Shown: in pieces, positions 6,079 through 13,904 of the stretch
How positions within the stretch are numbered: the stretch's first letter is position 1
Layout: each line of letters starts with the position of its first letter
Assembly (NCBI GenBank): GCA_024277555.1
Contig: JAJRUY010000071.1
Span: 1 to 18,567 of the forward strand
Length of the DNA stretch: 18,567 bases
From: Gammaproteobacteria bacterium
GTDB lineage: Bacteria; Pseudomonadota; Gammaproteobacteria; Chromatiales; Chromatiaceae
Direction: 5' to 3'
Made by a program: the position numbers and the translations under genes
The notes under the pieces: model-generated
Told to the model about the DNA's origin: nothing
The model's database searches: none
The model's input: only the letters and a program-made list of their open reading frames with translations

Positions 6079-7110
6079 CTGCACCAGCTCTCTCATCACT
6101 GCAGTGGCATAACTGCCACTGGTCAAACCAAAATTCAGTTCCAGCGCGTCGTTCTCCAGCTGCCATTGCAGATCACTCACTGTAGTGCGTAAAGCACGGC
6201 GATCCGCCTCCAGGCCAAAGCATTTCAAGCCACCTATCCAGGCCTGATACTCTTCCAGCGCCTGCTGTTCCAGTTCGGCTGCCAGTCCGACAGGTTGCAG
6301 GGCGCGACCCGGTTTGCCACAAAGAGGGCCGGTTATATGTACGTTCTGTTTTTCCAGCCGTGCGCTCAATTCAGCGTCATTGTCCCCGGCCATGAACTGA
6401 CCTCGACCACCTGCAAGTTGCATCACGTCACCCACAAGCAGCCGGTTCCAGGTGCCGCTGTCAACCCGGGTCGCCACCACCTTGTTGAACAACAAGGAGC
6501 GGGCGGCGGACAACCAGATGCTGCGCTTGTCCCGTCGTACTTTTTTTATCTCGCCGGCAAACAGGGCGGCGGCTCGTTGCAGATTATTACCCTCACGTCC
6601 AAAGCGTTGCGAGCCGAAATAGTTGGGTACGCCCTGTGCGGCGATCTGTTGCAGACGATTTTCCAGCAAATCCGCATCACCGCAAAACTCACGGATATGT
6701 AGTGTAAAGCGATTGCCGCGCAATGTGCCCCGGCGCAATTTTCTATGGTGGCGCTGTGCCTCCAGCACCTGCAGATTCTCGCCTTCCAGTTGATGCCAGT
6801 CGGGATCTTCCTTTCCCGGCAAATGCACGGAAAAGGTCTGGGTTGTTACCGCAACGCGATCCTTGAGGCCAGCATAGCTCACATCACGGGCACGAACACT
6901 TGCCAGACGAGCGATATGGGTAGCCACTTCTACGGTATTGAGATTGCGTTTTCTGATTCTAAGCAGTACATGCTCGCCGGAGCCAGAGGGCTCGATCCCC
7001 AGATCTTCATCCACCTGAAAATCTTCAGGTGAGGCGCGCAGCACACCGCTACCGACAGGGCCACCCCAGGCAAAAGGCAGATCAGTTGTAGGATCAGGCA
7101 TAAATGGCAC
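6073..7110 (-). CDS. truD: tRNA pseudouridine(13) synthase TruD
   Basis: TruD makes pseudouridine at position 13 of certain tRNAs, chiefly tRNA-Glu. The 345-residue protein carries PEDFQVDEDLG, the catalytic block SYAGLKDRVAVTTQ (Asp84), NYFGSQRFGREGNNL (about 160-175), and a C-terminal FGLTSGSYATAVMREL. Length is close to E. coli TruD (349). The frame can start at GTG 7110 or ATG 7101; both have only weak ribosome sites (GAG), and the ATG would place the catalytic residue at Asp81, near E. coli Asp80, so either is acceptable. ispF lies 116 bases upstream across a palindromic repeat, an unusually wide gap for this pair. The two stop codons of truD and smr are back to back. Confidence 0.96.
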   Translation of the reverse strand: MPFMPDPTTDLPFAWGGPVGSGVLRASPEDFQVDEDLGIEPSGSGEHVLLRIRKRNLNTVEVATHIARLASVRARDVSYAGLKDRVAVTTQTFSVHLPGKEDPDWHQLEGENLQVLEAQRHHRKLRRGTLRGNRFTLHIREFCGDADLLENRLQQIAAQGVPNYFGSQRFGREGNNLQRAAALFAGEIKKVRRDKRSIWLSAARSLLFNKVVATRVDSGTWNRLLVGDVMQLAGGRGQFMAGDNDAELSARLEKQNVHITGPLCGKPGRALQPVGLAAELEQQALEEYQAWIGGLKCFGLEADRRALRTTVSDLQWQLENDALELNFGLTSGSYATAVMRELVQL

Positions 7111-7176
7111 TATCTCGCAACAACGCCACAGGCATCATTCTGGCGCACGACTCCACGGATGGAGGCACTTTCCTGG

Positions 7177-7196
7177 ATCCCGGCCTGCGCCGGGAT
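7177..7196. repeat. Short palindromic intergenic repeat (8-bp perfect stem, 4-base loop)
   Basis: ATCCCGGC at 7177-7184 pairs perfectly with GCCGGGAT at 7189-7196 around loop CTGC, in the wider context TGGATCCC...GGGATGACC. This GGAT(T/C)CC-G-CCTGCGC-GGGA(A/T)GAC pattern is a widespread small intergenic palindrome family in proteobacteria, related in look to the Neisseria dRS3 core; when read as protein it gives the familiar spurious WIPACAGMT. A second small hairpin (7151-7164, CTCCA/TGGAG) lies next to it. There is no T-run, so it is not a standard terminator, though it may affect ispF-truD readthrough. Confidence 0.7.
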
Positions 7197-7226
7197 GACC
7201 AACAACTTTGCCCGGCACCATCGAAA

Positions 7227-7697
7227 TCAGGCATGGATCATAACAACCGCATGTGCGGCAATGCCCTCGCCCCGACCGGTAAAACCCATCTTCTCGGTGG
7301 TGGTGGCCTTGATGTTGACCAGGGAAGCCTCGATGCCAAGATCTTCGGCAAGGCAGCTTTGCATGGCTTCAATATGCCCGCTCAAGCGAGGCTGCTGGGT
7401 GATAACCGTGGCATCGACATTGCCCGGCTTGAATCCCCGCTGCTGCAATTCATCCACCACCTTGCGTAGCAATATTCGACTATCGATACCCTCGAGAGCC
7501 GGATCAGTATCAGGAAAATGCCTGCCAATGTCGCCAAGTCCTGCGGCGCCCAGCAAGGCATCGCACAGGGCATGGATGAGCACATCACCATCGGAGTGGG
7601 CGATCAGACCCTGGTCATGGGGAATCGCCACACCTCCCAGCACCACATGGTCACCGGAACCAAAACGATGGGCATCGTAACCGTGGCCAATACGCAT
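7227..7697 (-). CDS. ispF: 2-C-methyl-D-erythritol 2,4-cyclodiphosphate synthase
   Basis: IspF makes the cyclic diphosphate intermediate of the MEP pathway to isoprenoids, as a homotrimer with zinc. The 156-residue protein has the zinc ligands Asp8 and His10 in MRIGHGYDAHRF and His42 in SDGDVLIHALCDALLGA, plus DIGRHFPDTDP, ATVITQQPRL and the C-terminal KATTTEKMGFTGRGEGI. The ATG at 7697 is 5 bases after the der stop, so it is the last gene of the compact der operon. In most gammaproteobacteria ispD lies directly upstream of ispF and ftsB near it; neither is in this window. The gap to truD holds the palindromic repeat at 7177-7196. Confidence 0.98.
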   Translation of the reverse strand: MRIGHGYDAHRFGSGDHVVLGGVAIPHDQGLIAHSDGDVLIHALCDALLGAAGLGDIGRHFPDTDPALEGIDSRILLRKVVDELQQRGFKPGNVDATVITQQPRLSGHIEAMQSCLAEDLGIEASLVNIKATTTEKMGFTGRGEGIAAHAVVMIHA

Positions 7698-7702
7698 GGG
7701 CG

Positions 7703-9091
7703 TTACTTGCGTTTGACGTGTTTTATCAGTCGGCGGCGTTTCTGCTGCTGACGGACATTGAGTTTGTTGCGCCGTCCCTTGAAGGGATTGTCACTGGTGC
7801 GGAATTCGATACGCACCGGCGTACCCCAAAGCTTGAATGCCTTGCGAAAGCGGTTCACCAGAAAACGCTGGTAGGTGAGGGGAACAGATTCAGTCTGGTT
7901 GCCGTGAATGACAATGATGGGCGGATTCTGCCCCCCCTGATGGGCATAACGCAGCTTGATGCGCCGCCCCCTAACCATGGGTGGCTGATGCTCCATGATC
8001 GCCTGCTCCAGAATAGTGGTCAGATCGGATGTCTTGAGATCCCGGGTGGCGGCACGATAGGCAGCATCCACGGCTTTCATCAACTGCCCGACGCCAGTGC
8101 CGTGTAGCGCCGAAATAAACAGCACTTCGGCAAAGGACAGAAAAGGCAGCTTGCGTTCCAGTTCAGATTTGATGCGCTCCCGCTCATCGCTGTGCAGTCC
8201 ATCCCATTTGTTGATCACCACCACCAGGGCGCGACCGCTATCTACCACATGCCCTGCCAGGGTAGCGTCCTGCTCGGATATTCCCTGGTGGGCATCGAGC
8301 ACCAGCAGCACTACGTTCGCCTGCTCCATGGCCTGCAGGGTCTTGATGATGCTGAATTTTTCGATGACCTCCGCAACTCTGGCACGACGCCGCACACCGG
8401 CGGTATCCACCAGGATATAGTGCCTCCCCTGATGCTCGAAAGGCACCTGAATGCTGTCACGGGTGGTGCCCGGCTTGTCGAAAGCCACCAGACGCTCTTC
8501 ACCCAGCAGCTGGTTGATCAGTGTGGACTTGCCCACATTGGGACGACCGACAACGGCAATTTGTGTATCCCGCTGCTCCGAGGCATCTTCTTCCTCTGCA
8601 GGAGGAAATGCCTTCAGCACGGTATTGACCAGGGGTTTCACCCCTCTTCCGTGGGCTGAGGATATGGCAACCGGATCGCCCAGCCCCAGGGCGTGAAATT
8701 CGGCGCCGGCGATATCACTGTCGAGAGACTCTGCCTTATTTGCCACGACAGTGATAGGCTTGCCGGTTTTGCGCAGCTCGGCGGCAATCTGCTCATCCGC
8801 ACCCGCCAGCCCCTCGCGGGCGTCCACCAGATAAAAGACATGATCGGCTTCTTCGATAGCCAGGCGCACCTGTTTGTCCATCAGCGCTTCCACGCCTTCC
8901 CGCTCACCACTGATACCGCCGGTATCCACTACCACATAGGGGCGATTACCGATGCGCCCCACACCATACTGCCGATCACGGGTAAGCCCGGGCTGATCAG
9001 CCACCAGGGCATCCCTGCTGCGGGTGAGGCGATTGAACAGCGTGGATTTACCCACATTGGGTCGACCTACCAGGGCGATGACGGGAAGCAT
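7703..9091 (-). CDS. der: GTPase Der (EngA), ribosome assembly factor
   Basis: Der has two GTPase domains in tandem and a KH-like C-terminal domain, and is needed for maturation of the large ribosomal subunit. Here the product has 462 residues with the G1 loops GRPNVGKS at 9-16 and again at 182-189, each followed by G2/G3 elements (DTGG in the first, DTAGVRRRARV in the second) and G4 motifs (NKAE and NKWD). The C-terminus is strongly basic (RRNKLNVRQQQKRRRLIKHV), as is usual. It is shorter than E. coli Der (490), mainly in the linker between domains (PPAEEEDASEQ). It follows bamB after 3 bases, the order found across gammaproteobacteria. Confidence 0.98.
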   Translation of the reverse strand: MLPVIALVGRPNVGKSTLFNRLTRSRDALVADQPGLTRDRQYGVGRIGNRPYVVVDTGGISGEREGVEALMDKQVRLAIEEADHVFYLVDAREGLAGADEQIAAELRKTGKPITVVANKAESLDSDIAGAEFHALGLGDPVAISSAHGRGVKPLVNTVLKAFPPAEEEDASEQRDTQIAVVGRPNVGKSTLINQLLGEERLVAFDKPGTTRDSIQVPFEHQGRHYILVDTAGVRRRARVAEVIEKFSIIKTLQAMEQANVVLLVLDAHQGISEQDATLAGHVVDSGRALVVVINKWDGLHSDERERIKSELERKLPFLSFAEVLFISALHGTGVGQLMKAVDAAYRAATRDLKTSDLTTILEQAIMEHQPPMVRGRRIKLRYAHQGGQNPPIIVIHGNQTESVPLTYQRFLVNRFRKAFKLWGTPVRIEFRTSDNPFKGRRNKLNVRQQQKRRRLIKHVKRK

Positions 9092-9094
9092 GGT

Positions 9095-10264
9095 TTATTC
9101 CGGCAGCCTCAGGGCTGTCAGTTTGCCATCACTGGCGAGTACATAGAGAGTATCGTCGACGACCAGGGGCGCGGCGACAATGGCACCGCCAACACGCTGG
9201 CGCGCCGCCATGGATCCGTCTTCTGCGGACAGCCAGTGCAGGTAACCTTCAAAGTCACCAACAACGGTAAAGTCTCCCTGCAACGCAGGCGCACTCAAGG
9301 CGCGGTTCACCAGGGCTTTTTGCCGCCAACGGGCAGAACCAGTATCCGGATCCAGTGACCAGACGAAGCCCTGGTCATCGGTAACCGCCAGTTGCTGCCA
9401 GTTCACCGCCATATTGTTGTATACGGAAATCTTGCGCTTCCAGAATATGTTGCCGCTGCCTTCTCCCAGTGCTGCCACATCCCCCTGGTAGGCGCCAGCA
9501 TATACGCTGCCACCATAGAGCAGAGGGTCGGTATCCACATCCACCATTCGCTCCAGATCGGAACGGCCGCTGGGCACAGTGACATGGCTTTCCCATTCGA
9601 TTGTCCCTGAATCCAGGGACAGGGAAATCAGTTTTCCACCAGCCAGGCCACAATACACGCTGCCACCGCTGATCACCGGGGAACTGCTGCCGCGCAAGGT
9701 CAGCACCGGAACCTTGTGATCGTACAACCACAGCTGCCCACCGCTGGCGGCATCCAGCCCGAACAGCTTGCCATCGCCGGCATGCACCACTACCACGCCA
9801 CTGCCAATAGCCGGCACCGCCAGAATTTCACTGCTCAGATCCCGGCGCCAGAGTTCCTCACCCGTGCGGGTATCAAAAGCCGCCAGCTGTCCTTCCGTTG
9901 TGCCTATTGCAAGCAGACCGTCCGCAACCCCGGGGCCAGCGGATACCGGCAGTCCGGTTTCCACCCGCCATATCAGCTTGCCGGTATCAGCTTCTACAGC
10001 AAACAGGTCACCATCTGCATTGGCGGCATAGAGTATTCCTTCATCGACTGTGGGTTTGAGGCGATTCAAATCATCAGAGGCATCGCCGATATCCATGCTC
10101 CAGATCTGCCTTGGCTGGATGGTGGCGGTGAAATCCACCAGCTCCGCAGGTTCCAGGGCAGGATCATCACCACCGAACCATTCTCGCGGGTCAGCCATGG
10201 TGCCACAGCCGGACAGAATTACACTGGCCAGCAACAGCAGCGGCAATCGGAGCAATAACTTCAT
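9095..10264 (-). CDS. bamB: Outer membrane protein assembly factor BamB (lipoprotein)
   Basis: BamB is the beta-propeller lipoprotein of the BAM complex that inserts outer-membrane proteins. The 389-residue protein starts with a signal and lipobox VILSGC (Cys20). The rest consists of repeated PQQ-type blades with the recurring pattern of a Trp followed by a D-x-x-x-G turn, for example DTGKLIWRVETG, DTRTGEELWRRDL, DAASGGQLWLYD, GSGNIFWKRKIS and DPDTGSARWRQK. Length matches E. coli BamB (392). It lies 3 bases after yfgM and 3 before der, the conserved order. Asp at +2 after the lipidated Cys, which would cause inner-membrane retention, is absent (Gly follows). Confidence 0.96.
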   Translation of the reverse strand: MKLLLRLPLLLLASVILSGCGTMADPREWFGGDDPALEPAELVDFTATIQPRQIWSMDIGDASDDLNRLKPTVDEGILYAANADGDLFAVEADTGKLIWRVETGLPVSAGPGVADGLLAIGTTEGQLAAFDTRTGEELWRRDLSSEILAVPAIGSGVVVVHAGDGKLFGLDAASGGQLWLYDHKVPVLTLRGSSSPVISGGSVYCGLAGGKLISLSLDSGTIEWESHVTVPSGRSDLERMVDVDTDPLLYGGSVYAGAYQGDVAALGEGSGNIFWKRKISVYNNMAVNWQQLAVTDDQGFVWSLDPDTGSARWRQKALVNRALSAPALQGDFTVVGDFEGYLHWLSAEDGSMAARQRVGGAIVAAPLVVDDTLYVLASDGKLTALRLPE

Positions 10265-10267
10265 TGA

Positions 10268-10888
10268 CTATCCACCCAGCCCCATCAGTTTCATGCGGAT
10301 CAGGCCAGGATTGCTTACCCCTTTTTCCAGCGCCCGGGAAAAGGCAACTCTGGCCGCTTCCCGGTCTCCCTGGGCCAGCTTCACCTCGCCTTGAATGCTC
10401 AGAAACTCGCCCTGATACGCATCTTCGGCGGGATTTGCGGTGAGGCTGGAGGCTTCATCATACGCCTTCATGTCCAGCATCAGCCGGGCCAAACGGACTT
10501 TTGCCAGCTGGCTGATGGCTTCCTGCTTGCTGTTGTCCAGCACCCATTGCAGATGTGCCCTGGCCTTGTCCTTATTTTCTGCATTGTATTGCAGTTGCGC
10601 CAGCTCCAGGGCAGCAAAATCTGCATAGGCAGCACCCTTGTATTCATCGAGCAGGGTCTTGCCCCGCCGCTCGGCAGTTTCCAGATCACCACTGAAAGCC
10701 GCCTGGGAAAAACCTTCAAAATAGGCTGATGCATTCTCAGCCTGAACACGCTGATATTCCACCCAGCCCTTGCCGCCGCCAACTACGGCCAGCCCCAGGA
10801 CAACGCCACCGATGACGGACTTCCCGTTTTCCTTCCACCAACTTTTTATGGCTTCAACTTGTTCTTCTTCTGTCTGATAGGTACTCAC
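10268..10888 (-). CDS. yfgM: YfgM family TPR protein, ancillary SecYEG translocon subunit
   Basis: The 206-residue protein has a charged cytosolic start (TEEEQVEAIKSWWKENGKS), one transmembrane helix at about 24-40, and a periplasmic helical domain with TPR-like repeats, for example AYADFAALELAQLQYNAENK and RLARLMLDMKAYDEA. In E. coli YfgM binds the SecYEG translocon and passes clients to periplasmic chaperones. The TEEEQVEA-KSWW-ENG opening is a clear family signature. Translation starts at GTG 10888; GGAGA lies 9 bases upstream and overlaps the hisS stop region, so the two are coupled. Position between hisS and bamB is the usual one. Confidence 0.94.
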   Translation of the reverse strand: MSTYQTEEEQVEAIKSWWKENGKSVIGGVVLGLAVVGGGKGWVEYQRVQAENASAYFEGFSQAAFSGDLETAERRGKTLLDEYKGAAYADFAALELAQLQYNAENKDKARAHLQWVLDNSKQEAISQLAKVRLARLMLDMKAYDEASSLTANPAEDAYQGEFLSIQGEVKLAQGDREAARVAFSRALEKGVSNPGLIRMKLMGLGG

Positions 10889-10892
10889 TCGA

Positions 10893-12167
10893 TTATTCTC
10901 CGCTTATTTCCTTTAGAAACCCTGCCAACTCATCATGATTGACAGAAATCTGCTCCCGATTCTGCCGCAACCATTTTACACCAACACACTGGTTTTTCAG
11001 CTCATCATCCCCCAGAATCAGCGCCACTTTGGCGCCGCTGCGATCAGCACGTTTGAACTGGGACTTGAAGCTTCCACCACCACAGTTCAGCTGCAAACGC
11101 AATCCAGGCAAGGCAGTGCGCAAGGACTCCGCCAGCATCAACCCTGCCTGAGCGGCATTGCCCCCGGCCACCACCAGATAAGCATGGGGGACAGCTGCAG
11201 GGTGCACTTGATCCAGCGCTTCCAGCACCGCCACCAGGCGTTCCACACCCATGGCAAAACCAACTGCCGGCGTTGCTCTGCCACCCAGTTGCTCTACCAG
11301 CCCGTCATAACGGCCACCGGCACAAACCGTGCCCTGGGCGCCCAGCAGATCCGTCACCCATTCAAAGACTGTGCGGGAGTAGTAGTCCAGTCCGCGCACC
11401 AGGCAGGGGTTGAGTACATATTTGATACCGGCGGCATCCAGTCCCTCGGTGATCGCAGAAAAATGCGCCCGGGATTCTTCTCCCAGGTCATCCATAAGAG
11501 AGGGAGCTGCCGCGATAAGTTCCGCCATATCCGGGTTCTTTGAATCAAGGATGCGCAGGGGATTGCTGTTCATGCGTCGCCGGCTATCCTCATCCAGCTG
11601 CTCCCGATGCTCCTGAAAGTACCCGACCAGCCGCGCCCGGTAGGTCTTGCGCTCATCTGGCGTACCCAGGGTATTGATTTGCAGCTCCAGTCCGGGTATC
11701 CCCAGCTCCCGCCACAATCTGGCGGTAATCAGGATAACCTCCAGGTCGATATCCGGCTCGGACATGCCGTAGGCTTCCAGGCCAATCTGCTGAAACTGGC
11801 GATAGCGTCCCTTTTGCGGGCGTTCATGGCGAAACATGGGGCCCTGGTACCACAGGCGCTGGATTTGATTGTGAAGCAAGCCGCTTTCCATGCAGGCCCG
11901 TACACAGCCAGCCGTACCTTCCGGGCGCAGGGTCAAATAATCTCCGTTGCGATCCTCGAAGGTGTACATCTCCTTTTCCACGATATCCGTGACTTCACCG
12001 ATGGAACGCTTGAACAGCTCTGTCATCTCCAGAATCGGGGTGCGCAGTTCGCGGTAGGCATAGGACTGAAAGACCCGGCGCACCGTATCTTCCAGGAACT
12101 GCCATAGAGGAGTCTCGTCCGGCAGAATGTCGTGCATCCCCCGGACTGCCTGAATTTTCTTGGCCAT
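10893..12167 (-). CDS. hisS: Histidine--tRNA ligase
   Basis: This class II aminoacyl-tRNA synthetase charges tRNA-His and works as a homodimer in the cytosol. It has 424 residues, the same as E. coli. Visible parts are the N-terminal AVRGMHDILPDE, motif 1 around RELRTPILEMTELF, motif 2 with RLWYQGPMFRHERPQKGRYR (about 104-123), the histidine-specific VRGLDYYSRTVFEW and GGRYDGLVEQLGG, motif 3 AVGFAMGVERL, and a C-terminal anticodon-binding domain (about 330-424). The ATG directly follows the rodZ stop with no gap. In most gammaproteobacteria ispG sits between rodZ and hisS; it is absent here. Confidence 0.98.
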   Translation of the reverse strand: MAKKIQAVRGMHDILPDETPLWQFLEDTVRRVFQSYAYRELRTPILEMTELFKRSIGEVTDIVEKEMYTFEDRNGDYLTLRPEGTAGCVRACMESGLLHNQIQRLWYQGPMFRHERPQKGRYRQFQQIGLEAYGMSEPDIDLEVILITARLWRELGIPGLELQINTLGTPDERKTYRARLVGYFQEHREQLDEDSRRRMNSNPLRILDSKNPDMAELIAAAPSLMDDLGEESRAHFSAITEGLDAAGIKYVLNPCLVRGLDYYSRTVFEWVTDLLGAQGTVCAGGRYDGLVEQLGGRATPAVGFAMGVERLVAVLEALDQVHPAAVPHAYLVVAGGNAAQAGLMLAESLRTALPGLRLQLNCGGGSFKSQFKRADRSGAKVALILGDDELKNQCVGVKWLRQNREQISVNHDELAGFLKEISGE

Positions 12168-13124
12168 TTAGTTGTTCGTTGGGTTGAAGGTTAACTTGGC
12201 GACATTGCCTTTGGTATAGGGCGCAAGATCAAAAGGACTGCCATCGATAGTGATGCTGACATTGCGAGCATTGCCCAGCACCATTTTATAAGGCGCTTTG
12301 CCCTTGAGTTCGTATTTTTCACCAGCCTGACGCCTGCCTACAAGCTTGAAACTACGGCTACTGTCGCGCACATCGACCCAGCAGTCCCCGCTGAAAAACA
12401 ATACCACCCGGGGCTGCATGGCAACTTGTTGATCAGTTCCCTCCGTAGGAGTCGACGCCTCAGTTTCTCCGGAAGAAACACTATTTTCAGCTTCTGCTGT
12501 TGAAATTGCGGCTTCTTCCACTGTTTCTGGCGGCTCTTCTTCTACTTCAGGAGGAGAGACGGACACCGCTGTCTCCGGAGTGCTTTGCACCGGCACGGCA
12601 GCAACTGCCGGGGAAATATCCTCCGCTTCTGCAGTAACCACTGTCTGTGCAACCTGATCTTCCGCCAGGGATTTCTTGTCCAGATGTGATTTCCACCACA
12701 AGCCGAAAACCGTAATCAAGGCGATTATGATCGACCAGGTCACCAGGCGCACCAGGCCATGGCTGCTATGAATCTCCTTTTTAATCCCCTGCGCGACCGC
12801 TGGAGGAACCGAACAATCTTCTCCCTCCGGGCAAAGCTGCCCAAACTCCTCGAGAACCACATCCACCGGTGCGCCAACCAGGCGCGCAAAGTTCCGGTAG
12901 TAACCCCTTACAAAAACCCGCGCCGGCAGAACCTCGTAGTTCTCTTCCTCCAGTGCATTAACCATGACCCGGCTCAGGTGCAGTTGCTCTGCTACCGTCG
13001 CAACTTCCATGCCCATTGCTTCGCGGGCCTGCTTCAGGCGCTGGCCGGGAGACGGCCCCACAGCATCCGGTGATTTTCCAGTCTTCTTTGGAGAATGACG
13101 CCTTTGTACCTTCACCGCTGCCAT
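12168..13124 (-). CDS. rodZ: RodZ family helix-turn-helix membrane protein
   Basis: RodZ links the MreB cytoskeleton to the membrane and helps set rod shape. The 318-residue protein has a basic N-terminus, a cytosolic Xre-type helix-turn-helix domain (about 27-90; PGQRLKQAREAMGMEVATVA, then FVRGYYRNFARLVG), one transmembrane helix (about 125-144), a long acidic periplasmic linker rich in Glu, Ser, Thr and Pro (about 155-235), and a C-terminal DUF4115 domain (from about VVLFFSGDCWVDVRDSS). This is the standard family layout and close to E. coli length (337). The charged tail before the helix-turn-helix (QRRHSPKKTGKS) is longer than usual. Gap to pilF is 9 bases. Confidence 0.95.
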   Translation of the reverse strand: MAAVKVQRRHSPKKTGKSPDAVGPSPGQRLKQAREAMGMEVATVAEQLHLSRVMVNALEEENYEVLPARVFVRGYYRNFARLVGAPVDVVLEEFGQLCPEGEDCSVPPAVAQGIKKEIHSSHGLVRLVTWSIIIALITVFGLWWKSHLDKKSLAEDQVAQTVVTAEAEDISPAVAAVPVQSTPETAVSVSPPEVEEEPPETVEEAAISTAEAENSVSSGETEASTPTEGTDQQVAMQPRVVLFFSGDCWVDVRDSSRSFKLVGRRQAGEKYELKGKAPYKMVLGNARNVSITIDGSPFDLAPYTKGNVAKLTFNPTNN

Positions 13125-13133
13125 GATCTACGC

Positions 13134-13904
13134 TCAATACTCCAGCTTCTGTGCTTGCTCTGAATCGGGAAACTCGGATTTGAGCAGCAGTTCATCGCTT
13201 CTTGCCTGATCCGGGTTTTTCAGTTTGCGCTCGGTCAGAATACTCAGATACAGCATCTGTGCCGTTGGCTTTGCTACCTCCCGATAGCGTTGCAGATAGG
13301 CTCTGGTGGACATGTATTTTCCCTGTTCATAACGCAGCTCGGCCATTTGAAAGAATGCCATTGGATGACCTGGGTTCCGCTCCAGCGCTTGCAACAGATA
13401 GGATTCCGCCCCGGAAACATCGCCCGACCTTTTGGCGCAGTAGCCTGCATTGGCAAGCGCCACCCATGGGGTTTCATACAGGGGGTTCTGCAGCGCCTTG
13501 TCAAACAGAGAGACGGCGCGGGAATATTCCCCCAGTTTGCACAGGTAGCTGCCATACGCATTCAGGATATATGAATTGCGGCCATCCACTTCCATTGCAC
13601 GCTGATAAGCTGCATTGGCAGGGCCACTTTCGTCCAGAATTTCATAAATCAGGGCAAGCACCAGATGCGCATTGCCATTGCCACGATCACGAGCCACGGC
13701 CTGTTTTGCCTTGCTCAGAGCCGTGCGATAATCACCCTGCCGCATGTATTCATAGGCCAGCTTGATATAGGTATCCGCCGCCGAATTATAGGTTTGCGCC
13801 TTTCCCAGGTTATCGCTACCAGGATCGTTTTCCTGCCGAATCAGCCCGGGATTGCAGGCCAGCAGAAACATCGGCAGCAACAGTATCAGTAGATTTCGTC
13901 TCAT
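13134..13904 (-). CDS. pilF: Type IV pilus biogenesis/stability lipoprotein PilF (PilW), TPR
   Basis: PilF (PilW in some species) is an outer-membrane pilotin needed for secretin PilQ multimer assembly. The 256-residue product has a lipoprotein signal with lipobox FLLAC (Cys17) and about six TPR repeats, including YIKLAYEYMRQGDYRTALSK, NAHLVLALIYEILDESGPAN, NAYGSYLCKLGEYSRAVSLF and MAFFQMAELRYEQGKY. The position between rlmN and rodZ is the conserved place of this gene in pseudomonads and relatives, which separates it from other TPR lipoproteins such as NlpI. It overlaps the rlmN stop by four bases. It implies that the host has type IV pili, although no other pilus gene lies in the window. 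Confidence 0.93.
   Translation of the reverse strand: MRRNLLILLLPMFLLACNPGLIRQENDPGSDNLGKAQTYNSAADTYIKLAYEYMRQGDYRTALSKAKQAVARDRGNGNAHLVLALIYEILDESGPANAAYQRAMEVDGRNSYILNAYGSYLCKLGEYSRAVSLFDKALQNPLYETPWVALANAGYCAKRSGDVSGAESYLLQALERNPGHPMAFFQMAELRYEQGKYMSTRAYLQRYREVAKPTAQMLYLSILTERKLKNPDQARSDELLLKSEFPDSEQAQKLEY

Noticed and set aside
7159..7680. A 173-codon open frame on the plus strand beginning near the ispF-truD gap
   Set aside because: Its start reads through the palindromic repeat (giving WIPACAGMT, a known false-translation signature) and the rest is antisense to ispF.
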